Translations under genes and position numbers: made by a program | From: Microthrixaceae bacterium | GTDB taxonomy: Bacteria > Actinomycetota > Acidimicrobiia > Acidimicrobiales > Acidimicrobilacustridaceae | Direction: 5' to 3' | DNA length: 7,444 nucleotides | Assembly: GCA_023264915.1 (NCBI GenBank) | Contig: JAHFUU010000112.1 | Location: forward strand, 1-7,444 | The notes under the pieces: model-generated | Seen by the model: the letters and a program-made list of their open reading frames with translations, nothing else | What the model was told of the DNA's origin: nothing | The model's database searches: none | Shown here: positions 1 through 6,824 of the stretch, one piece after another | Layout: each line of letters starts with the position of its first letter | Position numbering within the stretch: position 1 is the stretch's first letter

Positions 1-11
1 ACGCGCTCGAC

Positions 12-17
12 TACCCT
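12..17 (+). promoter_or_regulatory. possible -10 element for tRNA-Leu
   Basis: TACCCT fits the actinobacterial TANNNT -10 pattern. It would place the transcription start near 24-25, about 10 bases before the mature tRNA. The matching -35 would fall outside the window, so this rests on a six-base match alone. Confidence 0.25.
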
Positions 18-33
18 GACCCCAGTCATTCGA

Positions 34-117
34 GCGCGAGTGGCGGAATTGGCAGACGCGCAGGCTTCAGGTGCCTGTGTCCGCAAGGACGTGGGGGTTC
101 AAGTCCCCCCTCGCGCA
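34..117 (+). tRNA. tRNA-Leu (anticodon CAG)
   Basis: This is a complete 84-nt class II tRNA. The acceptor stem GCGCGAG (34-40) pairs with CTCGCGC (110-116), with discriminator A117. The anticodon stem CAGGC (61-65)/GCCTG (73-77) encloses the loop TTCAGGT, giving anticodon CAG at 68-70, which reads CUG leucine codons. The long variable arm is the hairpin GTCC-GCAA-GGAC, and the T arm is GGGGG-TTCAAGT-CCCCC (93-109). CCA is not encoded (the sequence continues ACTT). The long variable arm, the anticodon and the A discriminator all agree with leucine identity. I found no second copy of its 3' end in the window, so nothing here marks it as an integration site. Confidence 0.97.
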
Positions 118-342
118 CTTCGACTTCTTCGGGTTGGTTACGGGCATATTCAGGTCCACGGGACTGTGTCCACCGCGAGAGCGCCGCATTCCTCGCCGGG
201 TGCTCGATCGACGTGCTGATCTTGGACTCGTCAAAACCGGATTGCGCGTCCCCCACGCAAACTCCTCGGATTGCATCGCTCGACGATCTCGACCTGCGCA
301 AGGCAGGGACGGCGCCATCGTTCCGTGACTGACCCGAAAGCC

Positions 343-354
343 TATTGTTGCGCG
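343..354 (+). promoter_or_regulatory. possible leaderless promoter (-10 TATTGT)
   Basis: TATTGT (343-348) matches TANNNT and ends six bases before the ATG at 355, so transcription would start at or next to the A of the start codon. A weak -35 candidate, TTCCGT (321-326), lies 16 bases upstream. There is no convincing Shine-Dalgarno sequence before 355. Both facts fit a leaderless mRNA, which is common in Actinobacteria. The rest of the gap after the tRNA (118-342) shows no credible gene; frames reading through it are shadows that run across the tRNA. Confidence 0.35.
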
Positions 355-3171
355 ATGGTACGTGTAGGTCGGCTGGTGGTGGTGTTGGCGGTGGTGGCCG
401 TCTGGTGCATGGTTGTGTTGGCTCCACCGGCTCGGGCGGAGACGGTCATAGCAGTGACGTGGGCGGTGGACGAGGTCGATCCAACCGACGGCCAGGTGTC
501 GTTCCGGGAAGCGATCTCACAGGCGAACATCGCCTCGACCGCTGTAGCTGTCTCGCTGTCAGCTTCGACGGTCTACCAGCTCACGATCTGTGGAGTGCCG
601 GAGGAGGCCGACCTGTCCGGCGATGTGGACCTCACCTCGTCCCAGGCCGTGAGGATCGAGGGTCGCGGATCAACGGTCCAACAAACGTGCAGCGCCGCGC
701 GGGTCCTGGATCATCACGGTCCGGGCTCACTCACGCTGTCGGACCTCACAGTCACCGGGGGAAGCGACCTTTCTTCGAACTTGGCGATATCGGCCGAAAG
801 CGACGGCGTGGGGTTGAGGTCAGCGGGCACCTTGGATCTCGAGGGAGTCCGGGTGACCGGCAACGGCGATCTGTCGCAGGGCCAAGGCGTCGCCGTAGCG
901 ACCACCGGAGCGGGGTCGTTCACGGTGAACGCATCGAGTGTGGACCACAACAACGCCAACGGGATCCTGGACGAGGGCACTTCGGGCTCCTTCTCGATGG
1001 CGGGCTCAACGGTGAGTGACAACATCGGCTGGGGTCCGTTGGGCTGTTGCGCGTTGTCCGCAGACGCGCTCACGGTCCTCAACCGTGACGTGACGGTCGT
1101 CGCGAGCTCCTTCGAGCGCAACATCGGCCCGGGCATGACGATGCCTCCCGTGGTCTGGCCGCCCACCGGCGGCACGCAAGGGGCAGCGGCAGGTGCCATC
1201 GCCGTGCTGAACCAGCACTGGTTGCATGGTTCCGGGGTGACGGTGCGAGCCAACGCTGGCTTCATCAGCGGTGGGATCGATGGCGCCATCGACCTGACAG
1301 ACTCGGTCCTCGCTGACAACTGGAGCGGGATAGGCGGGGCGATGAATGGCGAGAACCAACCATTTGCGCTGACCCGCGTGAGGATCACCGGCAACCATGC
1401 GCCTCTGGGCGGGGGTGGCCTGGTCGGATACGGCTCCATTCTGGATTCGACCATCGCCGACAACGAGGCGGGAACCGGGACGGCGGCTTGTGGGTCCTGC
1501 GGGGCTGGCGGGGCTGGCTTGCTCCTTGGCCCAACCACGATCGATCGTTCGACTATCAGCGGTAATCACGCCAGCGCTGGCGGCGGGTTCGCTCTCACCG
1601 ACTGGCAGGGGCACTCTGGTGGAGGGCTGTCGTTGCGGCACGCGACCCTTGCTGGGGACTCCTCGGTGTCGAGCACCGGAGGTCAAGAAGTGCTGATCGA
1701 CTCAACCGCCGCGGTGCAGAACGGGTCGCTCGATGCGGCAGCATCGATCATTGGCACACCGGGGGCAGGCCCGGCTTGTGTCCTGGCCGGACGTCCCGTC
1801 ACCTCCGGCGGCTACAACGTCGTGTCGGACGGATCCTGTCTCGTCTCGGGTACGAGCGACCTGGCCAACATCGGAGACCCCCATCTCGGCGCCTTGGCCG
1901 ACAATGGAGGTCCGACACAGACCCGGATCGTGCCAGGCCCATCGCCTGCAACCGATCTGATCCCAGCGGGCACCCCAGGCCTGTGCACGGGAATCGATCA
2001 ACGAGGTGTACCGGTCCCTCAAGGCCCCGGGTGCGACGCCGGCGCGGCAGAGACGGTCAAGAGCGGGTTTCACGCGGTGGCACCGCAACGGGTCCTCGAC
2101 ACACGCGACGGAACCGGCGCGCCTCGAGCCCGTGTCGGGCCGGGCGGCACCATCGATCTGGCGATGAGCGGACACGGTGGCGTGCCCGCCAGTCATGTGT
2201 CGGCCGTCGCGCTCACCGTCACCGCGGTGGGTCCCTCAGCGGCGTCTCACGTCACGGTGTGGCCGGCCGGCTGGCCTATCCCGGCCACCTCGAACCTCAA
2301 CCTCGACCCTGGGCGTACGATTGCCAACTCGGTGACAGTAGCCACCGGCAGTGACGGCCACATCGAGTTGCGCAACAACGCCGGTGACCTCGACCTGGTC
2401 GCTGACGTGTCCGGCTGGTTCGATGACGGCATCGGCTCGTGCCCGTGCGGCGACGGCCTCACCACCACCGAACCGAAGCGACTGCTCGACACCCGCGACG
2501 GCACCGGAGGCCCGGTCGGTCGGTTTGGCCCCGGCGAGATCAGGACTGTCACCGTCGGCGGGGTTGGTCCCATACCCACCGATGCCGACGCAGTCGTCGT
2601 CAATCTGACCGTCACCGGAACCGATTCCCCTTCGGACCTGCGCGCGTGGCCCTCAGGTGCAGTTCCCCTGGTGTCCAACCTGAACTGGGCGGCGGGCGAC
2701 ACGATCGCTGCCCTGGCCATCGTCCCCGTCGGGCCGAACGGGACCCTCGAGCTCCGCAACAACCAAGGACACGCTCACGTCATCGCCGACATCACCGGCT
2801 GGTTCAACAACACGCCTGCCAACGCCCGCTTCACCCCGATGGCGCCACGCCGCGTGGTCGACACCCGCACCCAGCAGGGACTTGCCGGGCCACTCGGGCC
2901 TGGCCAGAGCGCATCCTTCGGGTCTGGCGCCCCCACCGGCGCGGTCGCCGCCGCGGGCAACCTGACCGGTGTCTACCCCACCGCCTCCACTCACCTCTCA
3001 TTGTGGCCTGACGGGCTCCCACAACCGCCCACCTCGAACCTCAACCTCGACCCCGGGCAAGTTCGGCCCAACCTCACCATCAGCGGCGTCGATCCCGCCG
3101 CCCGGCTCGTGCTCTTCAACAACGCCGGGACCACCAACGCTCTCTATGACCTCATGGGTTACTACGGCTGA
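355..3171 (+). CDS. secreted parallel beta-helix protein with choice-of-anchor-Q-like segment and three C-terminal modules
   Basis: This 938-residue protein is predicted to be exported and to act at or outside the cell surface; I assign no enzymatic activity. Residues 1-28 form a signal peptide: a short basic start, a hydrophobic core (LVVVLAVVAVWCMVVLA) and an APPARA cleavage site before Glu29. Residues 48-54 (VSFREAI) match the CSLREAI-type motif seen near the N-terminus of such proteins. Residues ~80-500 carry degenerate beta-helix turns such as STVSDN, VRITGNH, STIADN and STISGNHASAGGG. Residues ~505-566 resemble the choice-of-anchor Q segment (GALADNGGPTQT..., then a C...DQRGVPVPQGPGCDAGA stretch). 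Three related modules follow (~572-690, 703-818, 826-938). I chose ATG 355 because the signal peptide begins there. In-frame TTG 271 and GTG 325 are possible but would add a non-signal extension. Likely roles are adhesion or glycan binding, by inference. No sortase motif or C-terminal membrane segment is visible. Confidence 0.88.
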   Translation: MVRVGRLVVVLAVVAVWCMVVLAPPARAETVIAVTWAVDEVDPTDGQVSFREAISQANIASTAVAVSLSASTVYQLTICGVPEEADLSGDVDLTSSQAVRIEGRGSTVQQTCSAARVLDHHGPGSLTLSDLTVTGGSDLSSNLAISAESDGVGLRSAGTLDLEGVRVTGNGDLSQGQGVAVATTGAGSFTVNASSVDHNNANGILDEGTSGSFSMAGSTVSDNIGWGPLGCCALSADALTVLNRDVTVVASSFERNIGPGMTMPPVVWPPTGGTQGAAAGAIAVLNQHWLHGSGVTVRANAGFISGGIDGAIDLTDSVLADNWSGIGGAMNGENQPFALTRVRITGNHAPLGGGGLVGYGSILDSTIADNEAGTGTAACGSCGAGGAGLLLGPTTIDRSTISGNHASAGGGFALTDWQGHSGGGLSLRHATLAGDSSVSSTGGQEVLIDSTAAVQNGSLDAAASIIGTPGAGPACVLAGRPVTSGGYNVVSDGSCLVSGTSDLANIGDPHLGALADNGGPTQTRIVPGPSPATDLIPAGTPGLCTGIDQRGVPVPQGPGCDAGAAETVKSGFHAVAPQRVLDTRDGTGAPRARVGPGGTIDLAMSGHGGVPASHVSAVALTVTAVGPSAASHVTVWPAGWPIPATSNLNLDPGRTIANSVTVATGSDGHIELRNNAGDLDLVADVSGWFDDGIGSCPCGDGLTTTEPKRLLDTRDGTGGPVGRFGPGEIRTVTVGGVGPIPTDADAVVVNLTVTGTDSPSDLRAWPSGAVPLVSNLNWAAGDTIAALAIVPVGPNGTLELRNNQGHAHVIADITGWFNNTPANARFTPMAPRRVVDTRTQQGLAGPLGPGQSASFGSGAPTGAVAAAGNLTGVYPTASTHLSLWPDGLPQPPTSNLNLDPGQVRPNLTISGVDPAARLVLFNNAGTTNALYDLMGYYG
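2068..3168 (+). repeat. three tandem ~115-residue C-terminal modules in the beta-helix protein
   Basis: Each module starts with a P.R(V/L)(L/V)DTR motif: FHAVAPQRVLDTRDGTG, TTTEPKRLLDTRDGTG and FTPMAPRRVVDTR. The middle has a WP.G ... SNLN segment, and the module ends in LRNN or LFNN plus GWF or GYY. The approximate spans are 2068-2421, 2461-2805 and 2830-3168. Modules 1 and 3 share an exact 24-base DNA match (2286-2309 and 3030-3053) over the TSNLNLDP codons, while module 2 has diverged there (SNLNWAAG). I know this module type from actinobacterial secreted proteins, often in tandem at the C-terminus, but cannot give a Pfam name. A beta-sandwich fold with a binding or anchoring role is a guess. 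Confidence 0.85.
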
Positions 3172-3223
3172 CCCCGATCAGATCTGCCCAGTGCCTCGAA
3201 GCGTCACCCGCCACGGTGGTGTT

Positions 3224-3261
3224 TGCCAAGGGGGCGAGGAGCTCGCACCCCTCGCCAGGCA
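3224..3261 (+). terminator. hairpin downstream of the beta-helix gene
   Basis: A 7-bp GC-rich stem GGCGAGG (3233-3239)/CCTCGCC (3250-3256) has a 10-base loop. An outer stem TGCC (3224-3227)/GGCA (3258-3261) extends it across an internal bulge. It begins about 50 bases after the stop codon of the beta-helix gene. There is no U-tract, so it would be a non-canonical terminator or a 3' end protective hairpin. Confidence 0.35.
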
Positions 3262-3274
3262 TGAGCTCTGACCG

Positions 3275-3295
3275 TTCAGCTCAGCGTGAGCTGGA
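3275..3295. terminator. compact hairpin between convergent reading frames, possible bidirectional terminator
   Basis: CAGCTCA (3277-3283) and TGAGCTG (3287-3293) form a perfect 7-bp stem with a GCG loop, extendable by a G-U and an A-T pair to 3275-3295. An extra TGAGCT copy at 3262-3267 can pair with AGCTCA (3278-3283) instead, so two mutually exclusive hairpins are possible. It lies between the end of the beta-helix gene and the end of the minus-strand module remnant, where a bidirectional terminator would be expected. No U-tract follows on either strand. Confidence 0.4.
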
Positions 3296-3341
3296 TCGAG
3301 ACGGCGGCGTCGGCCGAGGGCGCGACTTGCGGTTTGGATGA

Positions 3342-3506
3342 TCATCCGAAGTAGCCGAAGGCGTCGTAGATGGCTTGTGTGTAGCCGGCGTTGTTGTAGA
3401 GCTCGAGGCGGTCGCCAGCGCTGATGGCCACGGTCGCGAGCACTGCAGTCGTGCGGCCCGGGTCTACGTTGAGGTTGGAGGTGGCCGGCTGGGACCATCC
3501 GTCGGG
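3342..3506 (-). pseudogene. orphan C-terminal fragment of a VLDTR/SNLN-type module protein
   Basis: Read on the minus strand, this encodes 54 residues from PDGWSQPATSNLNVDPG to AIYDAFGYFG and a TGA stop. It aligns without gaps to the last 54 residues of the neighbouring beta-helix protein (PDGLPQPPTSNLNLDPG ... ALYDLMGYYG, also followed by its stop), with 28 identities by hand count. Codons are strongly G/C-ending and the frame is undamaged. Upstream (3507 onward) the frame stays open, but its translation no longer resembles the module: the expected VLDTR start and the first half are missing, and no start codon with a ribosome binding site is seen. It is best read as the surviving 3' end of a truncated paralogue. 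An unusual short gene starting upstream is less likely. The stop codon lies in a 12-base palindrome (3336-3347). Confidence 0.7.
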
Positions 3507-3761
3507 GCGGTCGGGCGTTGGATCTGCTGTGTTCTCGGGCTGGATGGCGCTGGTCTTGCGGGAGCGTGCGATGCCGTGGCCGCTGCGCCGACCTCGTTGC
3601 GCCGGTCTCGTGGTGGACCGGTAGGGGAGCTCATGATCTTCTCGCGTTGTTGGCCCAGCATCGGCCCAGCCGCGTCGCAGATCCTCGGCCTGGATCCGTG
3701 GTGCTGGCGGCCTGTGTGCAACAATGCGAACCAAGGATCCTGGCCCAGGGAGGAGACGCAG
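3507..3761. other. stretch without a recognisable gene between module remnant and secreted-protein gene
   Basis: No reading frame here resembles a known protein. The minus-strand frame continuing from the module remnant reads as low-quality Arg/Pro-rich sequence, and the plus-strand frame leading into the 3762 gene has no signal-peptide-like or domain-like content. I could not identify a convincing TANNNT promoter for the downstream gene. Small GGCCCAGC direct repeats occur near 3653-3669. The stretch could hold the 5' untranslated region of the next gene together with scrambled remains of the gene that the remnant came from. Confidence 0.5.
3748..3755 (+). promoter_or_regulatory. ribosome binding site for the 3762 gene
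   Basis: GGGAGGAG is a near-perfect Shine-Dalgarno sequence ending six bases before the ATG at 3762. It fixes that ATG as the start, even though the frame is open for more than 380 bases upstream. Confidence 0.9.
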
Positions 3762-4322
3762 ATGGATTCCCGCGTCGTCAAGAGTGCATCCGTCATCGCG
3801 CTGACAGTTGGAGTGCTGATCGCCGGCGCCGGCCCGGCTGGGGCCGGCATCGCCGGCACCATGACCGCCAACCCCAACCCTGGGTTCGTCGGCTCTTCGA
3901 TCATGGTGTCCAACAGCGCGAACTCGGCGTCGACCTGCGAGCCGTTCGAAGGGAACCCGTCCCAGGTCCACCTGACCATCAAGGACCCGGCCAGCAGCGT
4001 CGTCCAAGATGTCTTGCTCACCCCAGACCAGGGGACAGGGAACTGGTCGAGCAACTTCACGCCGGCGATGGTCGGCACCTACATCGCGACGGCCCTGTGT
4101 GACATCCCAGGGATCAACACCTTTGCCGGCAACGTGCCGGCGCGGGTCGGTCCTTACAACTACCAGGACCTCCCGATCGTCGTGCAGCAGCAGGTCAGCA
4201 CGACCGCCAGCTCGACGACATCGACCGCCCGCGCCTCGACCACCTCGTCCATCAGCACTGCCAGCAGCGGCAACAGCTCCAACGCCAGCGCTGCGGTGGC
4301 AGTCCCCAAGTTCACCGGCTGA
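3762..4322 (+). CDS. secreted protein with Ser/Thr/Ala-rich C-terminal tail, function unknown
   Basis: This 186-residue protein is not recognised as a named family. Residues 1-28 form a signal peptide: MDSRVVKSAS, a hydrophobic stretch ALTVGVLIAGAG, then PAGA before GIAG. The mature part (about 29-142) is rich in beta-prone sequence (GSSIMVSNSAN, VHLTIKDPAS, MVGTYIATALC). It has two cysteines, in STCEP and ATALCDIPG, that could form a disulfide. Overall it resembles an Ig-like or similar beta-sandwich domain, by inference. Residues ~143-186 are low complexity, dominated by Ser, Thr and Ala, typical of extended wall-spanning or glycosylated linkers. The chain ends at VPKFTG without a membrane segment or an LPXTG motif, so it may be released or held non-covalently. 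Two in-frame TGA codons (4320, 4326) end it, and the carbohydrate-active gene starts 9 bases later, suggesting co-transcription. Confidence 0.82.
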   Translation: MDSRVVKSASVIALTVGVLIAGAGPAGAGIAGTMTANPNPGFVGSSIMVSNSANSASTCEPFEGNPSQVHLTIKDPASSVVQDVLLTPDQGTGNWSSNFTPAMVGTYIATALCDIPGINTFAGNVPARVGPYNYQDLPIVVQQQVSTTASSTTSTARASTTSSISTASSGNSSNASAAVAVPKFTG

Positions 4323-4331
4323 TCCTGACGG

Positions 4332-6779
4332 GTGCCCGAAGACGGGGGGTGGTTCGGTGCCTGGGAGACCGACCGGGACGGTTTGCCGTGCTTTGATCTT
4401 GACCCGTCACTGCTCTCGCCGCTCTCCTCTCACCTGCAAGCCGCAGGGTCAGCGGTCCCTGAAGCTCGCCATCTGACCTCGTCGCCAGACAGGAGCCGTG
4501 CGCTGGTCCTGCCCGCCGGCGGGCCCACCTCGTGCTGGCACCAGCTTGGAAACCTCGGCCTTGCGGCGACCGCACACGGCGGCGGATGGACGAGCATCTA
4601 CGCAACGTCGAGGGGCATGGTGCGAATGACCGGGGAGCGCAGCTGGTGGGGGATCGCGGGAGATCCGGCGCACCCGCGCCAGGTCCGTTTCGGCATGGGA
4701 TACGCCGAATGGACCGCTGTCACGGGCGGATTCACGGTCACGAGGCGGATAGGCGCACCGGTGTCGCCAAGCCCTGTCCTCCGCGTCGATGTGCGCCTGA
4801 GCTGGCGGGGCGCTCGAGAAGGTGAGAGCGAGCGCCGCCCAGGGCCGTTCCAGGGAAGCGTGACCTACGTCGAGAGCTGGACGGTCGAGCCGTTCGCTTT
4901 GATCATCGGCTCGCTCATGAGCCGTTACCGCAAGCCGCCGGCTGGCTACGGGTTCCAAGACGCTGCGGCATGGCGTGTGATGTACCGGCTCAGCAGCGCA
5001 GTGCGTGCGGCCACAGACACTGCCCGGCGGCTGTTGGCGCGCACGCTCAGGACCAACACGACGGTGCTCCATGCCCAGCGCGCCCTGGTCCACGTACCGA
5101 ACCGCTCCATCCCTGAGGAGACGCCACGAGCGCCGGGGTGGTTCGACCTCGGCCTCCCACGCCTGTTCGTCGCCTCCCTCGATCCCGAGCTGCCTTGGAG
5201 GCCGGCTGGCTGCGCCCTCCAGGTCGACCTTCCGGCTTCCAATCCACAAGGCGTCGATCCGGCTGGCACAACGGAGGGTTCGAGCCGTCCAGCAACAACT
5301 CGCGAGCGCGACACCACGCTTGCCTTCGCTGTGGGTTTGGCCGACCAGCCAGGGGACGTCGCCGCGCTGATCGAAGAGGCCCGCCGTCAGTCCCCTTCTG
5401 GGAATGCTCGAACCTGGGGCGACCTTGTCGACATCGACCTCCCGGGCCAGCGCGTCACGGCCCGCGAGGCGCGCTGGCACGCGACGTACCTCGTTGGTTG
5501 CCAGCAACCCGACGCGCTGTTCGGGCACCGCTACCCAGCCCAAGGCTCTGCCTACGGCTTCATCCATGGACTTCAGGGCGCGCCACGTGACTACGCCATC
5601 TCAAGCGTGCCGCTTGCGATCCTGGACCCGGCCGGCGCCCGCCACCTCCTGCACGTGATCATGCGCATGACCACGGTAGGGGGCAGGATCCACTACGCGC
5701 ACACAGGTCGCGGCCGGTGCACCGACGGGGGGATCCATTCGGCACCGACAGACCTGCCGATCTTCTTCCTGTGGGCTCTGAGCGAATACGTGTTCGCAAC
5801 CGGTGATCGGGCGTTCCTCGACGAGCCGATTCCCTACTACCCACCCGCTGCCCAACGCTGGGCGACCCCGCTCGAACGCGTGTTGCAAGCCTTCAGGTAC
5901 CTGACAGAGCGTGTTGGGGTGGGTCCGAACGGGCTGTTGCGGGTGGGCAGCGGGGACTGGGCCGATCCGATCTCAGCGATGGTGCCTGACCGCCGGGCGT
6001 TCCACGAACGCGGTGAGTCCGGGTTCAACACCGCCTTTGCGGCATACGTGCTTCCGCGAGCTGCGGTGCTGGTGGAAAGCACGAGTCCCGAGGTCGCCAA
6101 GTCGATGCGCAAGGTGGCAGAGCAGCTGCGAACCTCGATGGAAACCACCTTCACGGGGCGTTGGTTCCTCCGGGGCTACGACGGGGCGGGAGGAGAGATC
6201 GGTCGTGACCATCTCTTCGTGGACGGTCAGGTCTGGGCCCTCATCGCGAAGGTGGGCACCGACGAGCAGCGGGCCGAGCTCGTTCACAACATCTGGGACC
6301 TGTGCGACGGGCCATCACCTGTAGGCGCGACCATCCTCGACCGCCCTCACCGGGTCCGCTTCGGGATGCTCGCTCCGGGGTGGGACTGCAACGGAGGGGT
6401 CTGGGCCGCCATCAACGCGCTGCTCGCATGGGGATACGCCCTCCACGAACCAGACCTCGCGTGGAGGAGCCTTCACAAGCAATCCCTGGCCGCGCACGCG
6501 GCCGCGTACCCCAACGTCTGGTACGGGATCTGGAGCGGGCCCGACGCCTACAACGCCCACTTCGGTGAGCAGGCGGGTGAGACGTTCATCCAGCCCGCGA
6601 CACCGATGCAGGAGTACCCGGTGATGAACAGCAACGCTCATGCGGGACCGTTGCTGGGCCTGCTTCGCGTGCTCGGCATCGAGGCCGAGCCGACCGGGTT
6701 GGTCCTCAAGCGGCGCGGGAGTGAAGCGGTGCCGTTCCGATGGTCAAGCCAACTCGGTACCTTCTCCGTACCCGGGTGA
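4332..6779 (+). CDS. GH36/GH94-like (six-hairpin) carbohydrate-active protein
   Basis: This 815-residue protein resembles the cellobiose phosphorylase/GH94 group, annotated by some as GH36-type or formerly glycosyltransferase 36. These enzymes cleave, often phosphorolytically, beta-linked glucosides with an (alpha/alpha)6 barrel; the substrate here is unknown. Residues 7-24 (WFGAWETDRDGLPCFDLD) and 69-86 (WHQLGN...GGGW) fit the N-terminal beta-sandwich region. FGMGYAEW with a following FTVTRRI stretch continues it. G541-D545 reads GDWAD, aligning with the catalytic-loop GDWND of GH94; both Asp are kept and Asn is Ala. W684DCNGGVW and W730YGIWSGPD lie in the barrel. There is no signal peptide, so it is probably cytoplasmic. 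I chose GTG 4332 because homology-like sequence begins at once and a TGA lies just upstream. No Shine-Dalgarno precedes it, so translation is probably coupled to the preceding gene, 9 bases away. Whether it is a phosphorylase, a hydrolase or inactive cannot be decided by eye. Confidence 0.8.
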   Translation: MPEDGGWFGAWETDRDGLPCFDLDPSLLSPLSSHLQAAGSAVPEARHLTSSPDRSRALVLPAGGPTSCWHQLGNLGLAATAHGGGWTSIYATSRGMVRMTGERSWWGIAGDPAHPRQVRFGMGYAEWTAVTGGFTVTRRIGAPVSPSPVLRVDVRLSWRGAREGESERRPGPFQGSVTYVESWTVEPFALIIGSLMSRYRKPPAGYGFQDAAAWRVMYRLSSAVRAATDTARRLLARTLRTNTTVLHAQRALVHVPNRSIPEETPRAPGWFDLGLPRLFVASLDPELPWRPAGCALQVDLPASNPQGVDPAGTTEGSSRPATTRERDTTLAFAVGLADQPGDVAALIEEARRQSPSGNARTWGDLVDIDLPGQRVTAREARWHATYLVGCQQPDALFGHRYPAQGSAYGFIHGLQGAPRDYAISSVPLAILDPAGARHLLHVIMRMTTVGGRIHYAHTGRGRCTDGGIHSAPTDLPIFFLWALSEYVFATGDRAFLDEPIPYYPPAAQRWATPLERVLQAFRYLTERVGVGPNGLLRVGSGDWADPISAMVPDRRAFHERGESGFNTAFAAYVLPRAAVLVESTSPEVAKSMRKVAEQLRTSMETTFTGRWFLRGYDGAGGEIGRDHLFVDGQVWALIAKVGTDEQRAELVHNIWDLCDGPSPVGATILDRPHRVRFGMLAPGWDCNGGVWAAINALLAWGYALHEPDLAWRSLHKQSLAAHAAAYPNVWYGIWSGPDAYNAHFGEQAGETFIQPATPMQEYPVMNSNAHAGPLLGLLRVLGIEAEPTGLVLKRRGSEAVPFRWSSQLGTFSVPG

Positions 6780-6824
6780 GAAGCTTGGAGCGCCGCGGCG
6801 CAACGCCCGAGCAGGGCCGTTCTG
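6780..6824. other. 45-base convergent intergenic gap with a GC palindrome
   Basis: Two genes end tail to tail here. The gap contains a 12-base perfect palindrome, GCGCCGCGGCGC (6790-6801). Folded with a 4-base loop it gives only a 4-bp stem, and no T-run flanks it on either strand, so it is at best a weak termination signal. Confidence 0.3.

Noticed and set aside
34..117. tRNA-Leu as the attachment site of an integrated element
   Set aside because: I saw no repeat of its 3' end elsewhere in the window and no integrase, phage or transposase gene.
271..354. N-terminal extension of the beta-helix protein from TTG 271
   Set aside because: The extra 28 residues are polar and would bury the clear signal peptide that starts at ATG 355.
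26..427. Minus-strand open frame of 133 residues and smaller overlapping frames across the tRNA
   Set aside because: They read through the tRNA-Leu on the wrong strand, giving the familiar Pro/Arg-rich antisense-tRNA translation, and have no domain or ribosome binding site.
714..1686. Long minus-strand frames inside the beta-helix gene
   Set aside because: They are open only because of the high GC content. The plus-strand frame has a signal peptide, motifs and repeats, whereas these read as Pro/Arg/Ala-rich noise.
3375..3761. Upstream extension of the 186-residue secreted protein to give 315 residues
   Set aside because: The extension overlaps the minus-strand module remnant and would hide the signal peptide. 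The strong ribosome binding site at 3748-3755 points to ATG 3762.
4303..4319. VPKFTG at the end of the secreted protein as a sortase LPXTG-like motif
   Set aside because: The spacing differs from LPXTG, and no hydrophobic segment or basic tail follows in any frame before the next gene.
4449..5567. 372-residue minus-strand open frame inside the GH94-like gene
   Set aside because: It is an antisense shadow. The plus-strand frame carries the family motifs and the minus-strand translation does not resemble a protein domain.
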